Below, piece after piece: positions 1 through 5,817 of a stretch of 9,821 nt of DNA. Both the position numbers and the translations under genes were made by a program. Numbering within the stretch: position 1 is the first letter of the stretch; every line of letters starts with the position of its first letter. The stretch covers positions 1-9,821 of the forward strand of contig JBELIG010000116.1 of NCBI GenBank assembly GCA_042091035.1, given 5' to 3'. The notes under the pieces were generated by a model that made no database searches, was not told where the DNA came from, and saw nothing but the letters and a program-made list of their open reading frames with translations. This DNA comes from AM-2324 sp042091035 (GTDB taxonomy: Bacteria > Bacteroidota > Bacteroidia > Chitinophagales > Saprospiraceae).

Positions 1-317
1 ATTTCTTAGCAGAAATGGATAATCTAGTACATAAAGGCTTTGAACTGACCTTATTTCAAGTGGATGATCGTATTCGTAGTATTGAGCCTTATCGATATGG
101 GATGTCTGTAGCAAGTGCTAGGGGAGGAGGTACCAACTTTAATTCAGCAATTCAGTATATTGAAAAGGGGGATAGCTATGACGGTTTGCTCTTGTGTACC
201 GATGGCTTGTTGCAATTTAAACCCCAAGTTATAAATATGAATCATTTGTGGATATTAGAGGATCAAAAGGCTTTGCCCTTTGATCTTGGAGTATCCAAAG
301 TACATTTAAAGGCCTAA
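1..317 (+). CDS. VWA-like (DUF2201-type) protein, 3' end only
   Basis: This is the C-terminal ~104 residues of a protein that enters from the left edge; the first full codon is at base 3 and the stop is TAA at 315-317. The ATG at 15 is probably internal, because the frame stays open to the edge (FLAE before it). The segment GGGTNFNSAIQYIE followed by LLLCTDG matches the end of a von Willebrand factor A fold: the Thr of GGTN and the Asp of TDG sit where the second and third metal-site (MIDAS) motifs lie. This arrangement is typical of the VWA-like domain that ends DUF2201 'putative metallopeptidase' proteins. Those proteins usually sit beside a MoxR AAA+ ATPase, and one begins here 4 bases downstream, so the two are almost certainly co-translated. 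By family, the pair is thought to act as a chaperone-like complex with an unknown client. The N-terminal part and the first MIDAS motif lie outside the window. Confidence 0.8.
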   Translation, partial: FLAEMDNLVHKGFELTLFQVDDRIRSIEPYRYGMSVASARGGGTNFNSAIQYIEKGDSYDGLLLCTDGLLQFKPQVINMNHLWILEDQKALPFDLGVSKVHLKA

Positions 318-321
318 GAGA

Positions 322-1410
322 ATGACAGACAAAGAGCAGTATATGAATTCTGTACAGGTGACTTCTTTTTTAAAGAAACATCTAAAATATGTTTTCTCAA
401 ACGATGGTTTTTCTAGTGATACGCACACGCCAATTTGTTTATGGGGTGAGGCTGGTATTGGGAAAACGGAGCTTGTAGGCGATCTTGTACGTGCTTCAGC
501 TTGGTCGTTTGTGCATTTGTCTTTAGCGCAGATTGAAGAATCTGGCGATATCCTTGGCTTACCTTATTTAAAAGATACGGAGAAGGGCAAGAAAACAGCT
601 TTTGCGAAGCCAGAATGGGTGCCGGATACTCCAGGCCCAGGCGTATTATTGATCGATGACTTTAATCGGGCGGATACGAGAATATTGAATGCTTTTATGG
701 AGGTTTTTCAGTTTTACAGAACAAGTAGTTGGTCACTTCCTAAGAATTGGTTTATCATCCTTACTGCGAATCCAATGAGCAGTCAATATTATGTTCAAAA
801 AGTTGATCAAGCCGTCATGGATCGGATTATGCACATACATATGCGATTTGATCTGGATGCATGGATTTCTTGGGCAGAAGATCAAGGTTTTGATCAGCAC
901 TTGCTGTTCTTTCCAATGTTGTTTCCTGAACAATTTGAGCAGAGTACCTTGAGTCCACGCGCATGGTCAAAGCTTTTTAGGCATCTTTCTGCATTAGATG
1001 ATAAGGATGACGATCAAAAAAAGATCTTAATAAATATGGCACTTCCAAAAGAAGAAGCTGTGTTTTTTATGCAGTTTATGCAAGCCAATCAAAGACCTTT
1101 ACTTAGTCCTGATCGATTGATCGACTTGTCCCAAGAGCAGATGGATGCTTATCTGGAAGATTTAAAGGGGAAATATCAGCAACCTCTTTTACTTCATGCA
1201 ATTGGGCGATCTATTCTTACTTATCTTAAGGAAAGCTCTATTCGGTCGCATGCTGGAAAAACCTTGAATAGGTTTTGGTTGAGCAAGCATTTGCCTGCCG
1301 ATATTCGATTGGAGCAATTAACTTATTTGGAAAAGGGTCTTAACAATACAGAGAAAAGTCAATTTGGATTATCTGAAATTCAAGACCTTATGCTTGAATT
1401 AAGAGATTAG
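322..1410 (+). CDS. MoxR-type AAA+ ATPase
   Basis: A 362-residue cytosolic ATPase of the MoxR/AAA_5 group. Visible motifs are Walker A GEAGIGKT (42-49), Walker B VLLIDD followed by FNRAD (108-118), sensor 1 ILTANP (146-151), a likely arginine finger in MDRIM (around R168) and a sensor-2-like SPR (211-213). The stretch GDILGLPYL ahead of Walker B is also usual for this group. The roughly 140 residues after sensor 2 form a helical C-terminal region I cannot assign. The ATG lies 4 bases after the stop of the VWA-like gene, so the two form one operon. MoxR ATPases generally remodel or load metal or cofactor into partner proteins together with a VWA protein; the client is not evident here. Family call is firm, precise role unknown. 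Confidence 0.92.
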   Translation: MTDKEQYMNSVQVTSFLKKHLKYVFSNDGFSSDTHTPICLWGEAGIGKTELVGDLVRASAWSFVHLSLAQIEESGDILGLPYLKDTEKGKKTAFAKPEWVPDTPGPGVLLIDDFNRADTRILNAFMEVFQFYRTSSWSLPKNWFIILTANPMSSQYYVQKVDQAVMDRIMHIHMRFDLDAWISWAEDQGFDQHLLFFPMLFPEQFEQSTLSPRAWSKLFRHLSALDDKDDDQKKILINMALPKEEAVFFMQFMQANQRPLLSPDRLIDLSQEQMDAYLEDLKGKYQQPLLLHAIGRSILTYLKESSIRSHAGKTLNRFWLSKHLPADIRLEQLTYLEKGLNNTEKSQFGLSEIQDLMLELRD

Positions 1411-1445
1411 TTATCTGTTCTTTAAAATTAAAATGAGTATTTATT

Positions 1446-2336
1446 TTGGATATAATTGAATCACATATTGTGCCAGAGGGTGTTGAAAAAGTCCGACTAT
1501 CTGATTACGGACGTGGTGTTTTTAAGTTGTTGCCTTCCCGAAAAGGATTTAAAAAGGCAATACTTCGAGGTGATATTCTTGTAAATGGTGCAGTGGCTGA
1601 AACGGGGCATTGGGTGAAATCAGGAGAGGAGATTTCACTACAAAGCACATCTAAACGATCCCTGAAAGTACTAGAGAAGGCAGTTCCAGTAGTATATGAA
1701 GATGAACATATTGCTATAATAAATAAGCCGGGTGGTTTAGTGGTAAGTGGAAATTCATTTCAAACCTTGGTAAATGCCCTTCCTTTTAATCTTAAAGAAT
1801 CTGCAGAAGAAGATCGCCTGCCAATCTTCTATCCAGTCCATCGTATCGATGCTCCTACCTGTGGTCTTGTCATGATTGCTAAGACAAAACGAGCTCAATT
1901 TAAATTGGGTCGTATGTTCGAAGAAAAAGAAATAGAAAAAACATACAGGGCAGTCGTCCATGGCAAACTGGAACAGGATACTGGGGAATTAAACTTTTCT
2001 ATTGATGGAAAAGAATCGGTTTCGTATTTTGACTGTGTAAAGCGTTCAAAATCTAAGCGATTTGAGTATTTAAGTATTGTCGATCTAAAGCCTAAGACTG
2101 GTCGAACCCACCAATTAAGAATACATATGAGTAATTTGGGACATCCAATTCTTGGGGACAAATTATATGGGATTTCTGGTAAGATACTTCACGCTAAAGG
2201 ACTTTTTCTTTGTGCTAGTCGACTGCGGTTTAAGCATCCCATCAGTGCACAGGATTTAGATATAGGAATCAATACACCGAATAAGTTTGATTACTATGTA
2301 AATCGAGAGGCGAAGCGTTTTGACTTGGATAGCTAA
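1446..2336 (+). CDS. RluA-family RNA pseudouridine synthase
   Basis: A 296-residue enzyme that isomerises uridine to pseudouridine in rRNA or tRNA. Residues about 17-66 form an S4-like RNA-binding domain (VRLSDYG to EEISL). The catalytic domain follows, with KPGGL (94-98), the active-site motif HRIDAPTCGL with D135 as predicted nucleophile, a conserved Tyr in KTYRAV, and RTHQLRIH (220-227) followed by GHPILGDKLYG. The motif reads HRID rather than the common HRLD, which is conservative. The start is TTG at 1446: an in-frame TGA lies at 1434-1436 and no in-frame ATG exists before the S4 domain; ATT at 1443 is a less likely alternative. The upstream ATG at 1433 is out of frame. The exact uridine modified cannot be told from sequence, because RluA, RluC and RluD types overlap. 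Confidence 0.9.
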   Translation: MDIIESHIVPEGVEKVRLSDYGRGVFKLLPSRKGFKKAILRGDILVNGAVAETGHWVKSGEEISLQSTSKRSLKVLEKAVPVVYEDEHIAIINKPGGLVVSGNSFQTLVNALPFNLKESAEEDRLPIFYPVHRIDAPTCGLVMIAKTKRAQFKLGRMFEEKEIEKTYRAVVHGKLEQDTGELNFSIDGKESVSYFDCVKRSKSKRFEYLSIVDLKPKTGRTHQLRIHMSNLGHPILGDKLYGISGKILHAKGLFLCASRLRFKHPISAQDLDIGINTPNKFDYYVNREAKRFDLDS

Positions 2337-2390
2337 GCTCAAGGCTGTTCGTTTGGATTAAAGTAGTATCTTTAGCATTTTTCTAAGCAT

Positions 2391-3110
2391 ATGGAATCAA
2401 TAAGTATAAATAAGTTTATTAGTAGCACAGGATTTTGCTCTCGAAGAGCAGCAGATAAGCTGTTGGATGAGGGGCGCGTGCAAATCAATGGAGTGCTCGC
2501 TAAGAAAGGGAATCGGGTAGTAGAGGGAGATAAAGTGCTTATCGATGGCAAAGACCTGAAGCAAAAAGAAGAACCTGTTTACATTGTTTTGAACAAACCT
2601 GTAGGTATTACTTGTACAACGGACCTCAAGGACAAAGATAATATCATCGATTTTTTAGATTTTCCCGGACGTATTTTTCCTGTAGGTCGTCTAGACAAGC
2701 CTTCTCAAGGACTAATTATTCTGACAAATGATGGAGATATTGTAAATAAGATCCTCAGAGCCGGTAATGCACATGAAAAGGAATATTTGGTCACCGTGAC
2801 AACTCCAATTACAAGGGCTTTTCTGACTGGAATGGCTGGTGGAGTTCCTATTCTTGACTCCATGACTAAAAAGTGTAGCATCAAGCAGATAAATAAAAAC
2901 AACTTTTCTATTATCCTAACGGAAGGTATGAACCGTCAGATTAGAAGGATGTGTGAGTATTTTGATTATAAAATTAGTCGCTTGAAAAGAACTCGAATCA
3001 TGCATCTGAATCTTGATGATTTGCCAATTGGACATTGGCGATATTTGACAGATAGTGAACTACAAAAACTAAAGAAGTCTGTTGAGTTTTCCTCTAAGAC
3101 TGCCGATTGA
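2391..3110 (+). CDS. rluF: 23S rRNA pseudouridine synthase RluF
   Basis: A 239-residue member of the RsuA/RluB/RluE/RluF family. The S4 domain is at 5-50 (INKFISSTGFCSRRAADKLL), then LNKPVGITCTT (67-77), the catalytic motif FPVGRLDKPSQGL with D102 as nucleophile, the characteristic GDIVNKILRAGN and HEKEYLVTV stretches (115-136), and EGMNRQIRRMCEYF (178-191). These segments line up closely with E. coli RluF, which modifies U2604 of 23S rRNA and can also act on tRNA-Tyr. E. coli RluF carries a long basic C-terminal tail; this protein ends soon after the catalytic domain. It lies 54 bases after the RluA-family gene on the same strand, so the two modification enzymes may be co-transcribed. The ATG start directly precedes the S4 domain. 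Confidence 0.93.
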   Translation: MESISINKFISSTGFCSRRAADKLLDEGRVQINGVLAKKGNRVVEGDKVLIDGKDLKQKEEPVYIVLNKPVGITCTTDLKDKDNIIDFLDFPGRIFPVGRLDKPSQGLIILTNDGDIVNKILRAGNAHEKEYLVTVTTPITRAFLTGMAGGVPILDSMTKKCSIKQINKNNFSIILTEGMNRQIRRMCEYFDYKISRLKRTRIMHLNLDDLPIGHWRYLTDSELQKLKKSVEFSSKTAD

Positions 3111-3200
3111 TATTGAACCTAATAAACTATAAGTCCGTCGAAATTCTTGTTGCCTTTATTAAGAAATTTACTTCTTGTAAGTCAATTATATGTATGGTTT

Positions 3201-4391
3201 ATGAAGTTATTTAATACGCTATTTCTCGTTTTATTTCTAATGAAAATTGTACCTGCTCAGGAGGTTGATTCCGACGGGTTTGACGGTCGTTTTGCGCTTG
3301 GCTTAGATGGTAAACAAATACTTTTTGGTTATCCTAATTCACAGCCAACTTCCTTCTTTATGGTTCGTTTAGAGAAACCTACTGGAGGTTATATGTATGC
3401 TACAAACAAGCAGCAAACGAAACAGAAAGCTACACTATTAAAATCAACTGCGGTCTCTTTGTTTAGAGATGGTGTAAAGATTCAGCAAAATAGGTTTCAG
3501 TTTTCAGTATTTGATATAGTCCAAGAGATAATTCCTTTGAACAACATGCAGCAGCCTGCGCTATTTGGAGAGTTGGTAAAGCAGTTTCAGGTATTATATC
3601 GAGTTGAAAATCGAACAAAGCAAACCTACAAAATGGGCTTTGCTCAATTCTTAGATTTTAAGATAGATGACAATGATGCATGTCGGGCGGAGTTGGGTAA
3701 TGAAAGAATTACTAAAAGTTCTGTTATTCTTCCTAGTTCTGAAGACAGTCGTATTCGATTGTTTAATACTGATTATAATCGAGATGGATTTGTGGGGGAA
3801 CTTCAATTTCGTTCTGATAAGATCAATGTTAAAGCACCCGAGCGAATTTATTTAGGGGATTTCAGAGATTTAGAGGGCGCAATATGGAATTGGCAATTAA
3901 AAAAGAAGGACTACTTAGATGCTGCTTTAGTCCTGGAGTGGGCCGATGTGTCTATACAAGGAGGCTCAAACTATGTGCACAGTTTTTTGATAGGTATACC
4001 TGAGTTTGTAGCTGGAAGTTTTGATCTTTTAGGGTATACAGGTTCTGAGGAAAAAGACTTTATTCATCATACACTTTACTTTGAACTTGGATCTAGCAGT
4101 CTTTCGGAAATACAGGTAAAGAACCTTGATGAACTCTTAGCGGATAAGTCTATTCGAAAAATACATATTAGTGGATTCTCAGATCAGTTAGGGACTAATG
4201 AACAATGTGATCGGGTATCTAAGAATCGAGCTGAAAGCGTTCGTCAATTCTTAACAAAAAACATAGCTGCTGATTTTGATACTGAACTTTATTACTTTGG
4301 TAAAAGTAGGGCAGGTATTCTGACTGAAGAGCAATTGAAATCAGGTAATGAAAAGGATAGAAGGGTGGATCTTTTAGTTGAGTTGTGGTAA
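3201..4391 (+). CDS. Exported protein with C-terminal OmpA peptidoglycan-binding domain
   Basis: I place the start at ATG 3201, giving 396 residues, because it begins a signal peptide (MKLFNTLFLVLFL, likely cleaved near VPAQ at about 19-20). A longer frame exists from TTG 3147 but would add an unneeded 18 residues. Residues about 21-275 are mixed, beta-rich and not recognised by me; they include DYNRDGFVGE (191-200), which resembles part of an EF-hand calcium loop. Residues about 290-396 are an OmpA-like domain: IHISGFSDQLGT, then VSKNRAESVRQFL, then EKDRRVDLLVE. The Asp of GFSD and the Arg of KNRAE correspond to the diaminopimelate-binding pair of the family. I infer a periplasmic or outer-membrane protein tethered to peptidoglycan. 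No neighbouring gene suggests a partner. Confidence 0.85.
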   Translation: MKLFNTLFLVLFLMKIVPAQEVDSDGFDGRFALGLDGKQILFGYPNSQPTSFFMVRLEKPTGGYMYATNKQQTKQKATLLKSTAVSLFRDGVKIQQNRFQFSVFDIVQEIIPLNNMQQPALFGELVKQFQVLYRVENRTKQTYKMGFAQFLDFKIDDNDACRAELGNERITKSSVILPSSEDSRIRLFNTDYNRDGFVGELQFRSDKINVKAPERIYLGDFRDLEGAIWNWQLKKKDYLDAALVLEWADVSIQGGSNYVHSFLIGIPEFVAGSFDLLGYTGSEEKDFIHHTLYFELGSSSLSEIQVKNLDELLADKSIRKIHISGFSDQLGTNEQCDRVSKNRAESVRQFLTKNIAADFDTELYYFGKSRAGILTEEQLKSGNEKDRRVDLLVELW

Positions 4392-4511
4392 GGTGAACGA
4401 CGTATTAAATTTTTTTTATTGCAATGTTTTTGTTTATATTCACAAGACACAACACAATACTCTAAATACTTGGTAATCCAAATCTTGTAATAACACAAAA
4501 CAAATTATAGT

Positions 4512-4973
4512 TTGAAAAAACTAATTACTACCATATTTAGAGGTCCTTCTGATAAAGACCTTTCTGATAAATCTATTTTGAATAACACGGGCCGCCTTAG
4601 GCAAGAATTCGTTCGTATTCTTTATGATGTTATGATTTTGGCTTCTTTTAATAAAGATTCCTTTGAGCTTGTAGATGTGAAATTGATGAATACAGTGCTT
4701 AATGAGCTTTCCATGGAAAATCTAAATAAGGACTGGTTGCTGAAAAGAATTATGCTTCATCAAAATAATAAATTTGATCTTGATGGAATATTAAATGATT
4801 TCAAAGACCACCTTTCCCAAAAGCAGAAAGAACTTTTAATCGAGGCGGCACTTATAATTACTCGGACGGACCAAGTAATATCTGATAAGAACCTGAAACT
4901 ACTTGTAAGTTTGGGTCAGAAATTCGAGTGGGATGCTTCAAGACTTAAAGCATTTATTACCAAAGCACTTTAG
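4512..4973 (+). CDS. Small helical protein, possibly TerB-like
   Basis: A 153-residue, highly charged protein without signal peptide or membrane segment, so probably cytosolic. The start is TTG at 4512 (KKLITTIFRG follows); an in-frame TAA at 4491-4493 rules out a longer form and the next ATG would remove a well-formed N-terminus. The sequence reads as a bundle of amphipathic helices. Its last 60 residues (LLIEAALIITRTDQVISDKNLKLL and on to the end) follow the pattern of TerB/DjlA-type domains: an alanine-rich helix, a short acidic turn, a second helix, then a hydrophobic helix after a 'DxxxLKAF'-like turn. The match is by pattern only, and the acidic residues are fewer than in true TerB. It stands alone between long non-coding gaps. 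Function unknown. Confidence 0.7.
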   Translation: MKKLITTIFRGPSDKDLSDKSILNNTGRLRQEFVRILYDVMILASFNKDSFELVDVKLMNTVLNELSMENLNKDWLLKRIMLHQNNKFDLDGILNDFKDHLSQKQKELLIEAALIITRTDQVISDKNLKLLVSLGQKFEWDASRLKAFITKAL

Positions 4974-5022
4974 ATTATCTTCCTTTTTTCCTTTATGCAG
5001 TTACATTTTTAAAAAATAGTTA

Positions 5023-5044
5023 GAGCAAATCTGTTTCTTTGCTC
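5023..5044. repeat. Inverted repeat, 7-bp stem with 8-base loop
   Basis: GAGCAAA at 5023-5029 is the exact reverse complement of TTTGCTC at 5038-5044. The stem lies about 50 bases after the stop of the helical-protein gene, so it could end that transcript, but the next bases (AAGCTTCTG) are not a U tract; the nearest T run begins around 5056. Confidence 0.55.
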
Positions 5045-5088
5045 AAGCTTCTGTATTTTTATAAAGTAAGAAGTAAGGAAAGAAGCTT
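5045..5088. repeat. Inverted repeat, 8-bp arms with 28-base spacer
   Basis: AAGCTTCT at 5045-5052 and AGAAGCTT at 5081-5088 are exact reverse complements. The left arm begins on the base after the preceding hairpin ends, so the transcript could form two stacked stem-loops. The purpose is unknown; it may be part of a structured leader of the rhodanese mRNA or the 3' end of the previous transcript. Confidence 0.45.
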
Positions 5089-5169
5089 AGAGTTGATGGC
5101 CCCCGCTCGGTCATGGGAAGTGGTGCAGGCCCTGTCAATATTATACATGTAAAACAAGTCAATAAATAA
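5077..5169 (+). other. GC-rich island with short open frame, possible gene remnant or RNA
   Basis: Inside an AT-rich gap, bases about 5098-5133 are strongly GC-rich. One frame is open from 5077 to a TAA at 5167-5169 (30 codons) and reads like protein, including GPRSVMGSGAGPVNIIHVK, with an internal ATG at 5113 giving an 18-residue peptide. A second frame gives an 18-residue peptide from ATG 5096 to TAA 5150-5152. Alternatively it may fold: TTGATGG (5093-5099) can pair with CCTGTCAA (5132-5138) using two G-U pairs. I cannot tell a decayed gene end, a small peptide gene or a structured RNA apart from sequence alone. Confidence 0.3.
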
Positions 5170-5176
5170 TCCTGAT

Positions 5177-5566
5177 ATGAAAAATTGGTTCGGAATCATA
5201 CTGTTGGTATCGCTGATCTTTGCTTGTCAATCCAAATCGGATCAATCATCAAATGGTCAGAAGGCATCTGTCGTTGAAAAACTTGAGGCTACTGCATTTA
5301 AGACTGCTTTACAGGCGGATGATTCGGAAAAAATAATTCTCGATGTGCGAACAGCCAAAGAGTTTAATTCTGGAGCAATCCCAAATTCTATCAATATTGA
5401 TTATTTGGCTGATGGATTTGGAGAGTCAGTTGATGGTTTGGATAAAAGTAACACTGTCTATATATATTGCCAAGGAGGTGTTCGATCTAGCAAGGCTGCT
5501 CGTATTATGGAAGATAAAGGCTTCGAGAAGATTATCGAGTTAAAGGATGGTTTTTCTTCGTATTAA
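5177..5566 (+). CDS. Rhodanese-domain lipoprotein
   Basis: A 129-residue protein with a lipoprotein signal (MKNWFGIILLVSLIFAC, acylated Cys at 17), then a short Ser/Lys/Gln linker and a single rhodanese domain. Domain marks are ILDVRTAKEFNSGAIPNSINI (from about 54) and the active-site loop YCQGGVRSS with catalytic C98 and R103. Rhodaneses carry sulfur as a Cys persulfide; this one would work in the periplasm, anchored in a membrane. Many small periplasmic rhodaneses continue past the final GGF..W motif, whereas this one ends at DGFSSY, so it is at the short end of the family but looks whole. Its TAA stop overlaps the stop of the convergent gene on the other strand. Substrate unknown. Confidence 0.9.
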   Translation: MKNWFGIILLVSLIFACQSKSDQSSNGQKASVVEKLEATAFKTALQADDSEKIILDVRTAKEFNSGAIPNSINIDYLADGFGESVDGLDKSNTVYIYCQGGVRSSKAARIMEDKGFEKIIELKDGFSSY

Positions 5567-5817
5567 GGGTTTCTTCTCTTTCTAAATCGTTGAGCAATAG
5601 AGTATATAAAAATATTGAAAGGACTGATAAGGCAAATTATACTGATTATAATAGTCGTTTTTTTGATCAGTTCTTTCAGTATTTCTCTTTCTTCAGGAAT
5701 TTGAGTTTGCAAGAATTGCAGCAAAAGATATGCACCAAGCCCAAGCCCAAGTATTATTGAAATAGCAACACTTGGTTTCTCTTCCTTGAGTTTATTATAT
5801 TTTGAAAAAAGACTCAT
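5563..5817 (-). CDS. Small two-helix membrane protein
   Basis: An 84-residue protein with two predicted membrane segments, about 17-36 (VAISIILGLGLGAYLLL) and 54-76 (TTIIISIICLISPFNIFIYSI). The basic N-terminus (KYNKLKEEK) and basic tail (RFRKRRNP) suggest that both ends are cytoplasmic, with an acidic loop (PEEREILKEL) outside. Its ATG overlaps the TGA of the upstream propeller gene as ATGA, so it is probably translated by coupling and is the last gene of a three-gene operon. I do not recognise a family. The stop shares TTAA with the stop of the convergent rhodanese gene. Confidence 0.75.
   Translation of the reverse strand: MSLFSKYNKLKEEKPSVAISIILGLGLGAYLLLQFLQTQIPEEREILKELIKKTTIIISIICLISPFNIFIYSIAQRFRKRRNP

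Larger units (their letters stand above)
4974..5176. other. 203-base non-coding gap with two inverted repeats
   Basis: This gap lies between the helical-protein gene and the rhodanese lipoprotein gene. The left two thirds are AT-rich with T runs. It contains two perfect inverted repeats (5023-5044 and 5045-5088) placed back to back, then a GC-rich island at about 5093-5135. No rho-independent terminator is clear: the hairpin at 5023-5044 is not followed directly by a T run. I could not fix a promoter for the rhodanese gene. The other gaps on the + strand (1411-1445, 2337-2390, 3111-3200, 4392-4511) are shorter and show nothing I can support. Confidence 0.6.

Noticed and set aside
1755..2161. 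Open frames on the - strand inside the RluA-family gene
   Set aside because: They lie opposite a well-conserved enzyme, have no recognisable domain, and are best explained as shadows of the real frame.
2352..2374. TTTG and TATCTTTA before rluF as a Bacteroidota promoter
   Set aside because: The two boxes are only 11 bases apart, far shorter than the ~19-21 expected, so I do not call a promoter.
3147..3200. Longer start (TTG 3147) for the OmpA-domain protein
   Set aside because: It would place 18 extra residues, including hydrophobic ones, before a complete signal peptide that starts at ATG 3201.
3667..3855. Second + strand frame within the OmpA-domain gene
   Set aside because: It is an out-of-frame shadow with hydrophobic, low-complexity content and no start context.
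5005..5018. ATTTTTAAAAAAT palindrome as a terminator
   Set aside because: The sequence is pure A/T with no GC stem and no loop, so it would not form a stable terminator.
5105..5136. Resemblance to SRP RNA helix 8 (GGTCA, GGAAG, GCAG, CC in order)
   Set aside because: The internal loop and tetraloop stem do not form as in the known small SRP RNA, the spacing between blocks differs, and the flanks do not make the long outer helix.
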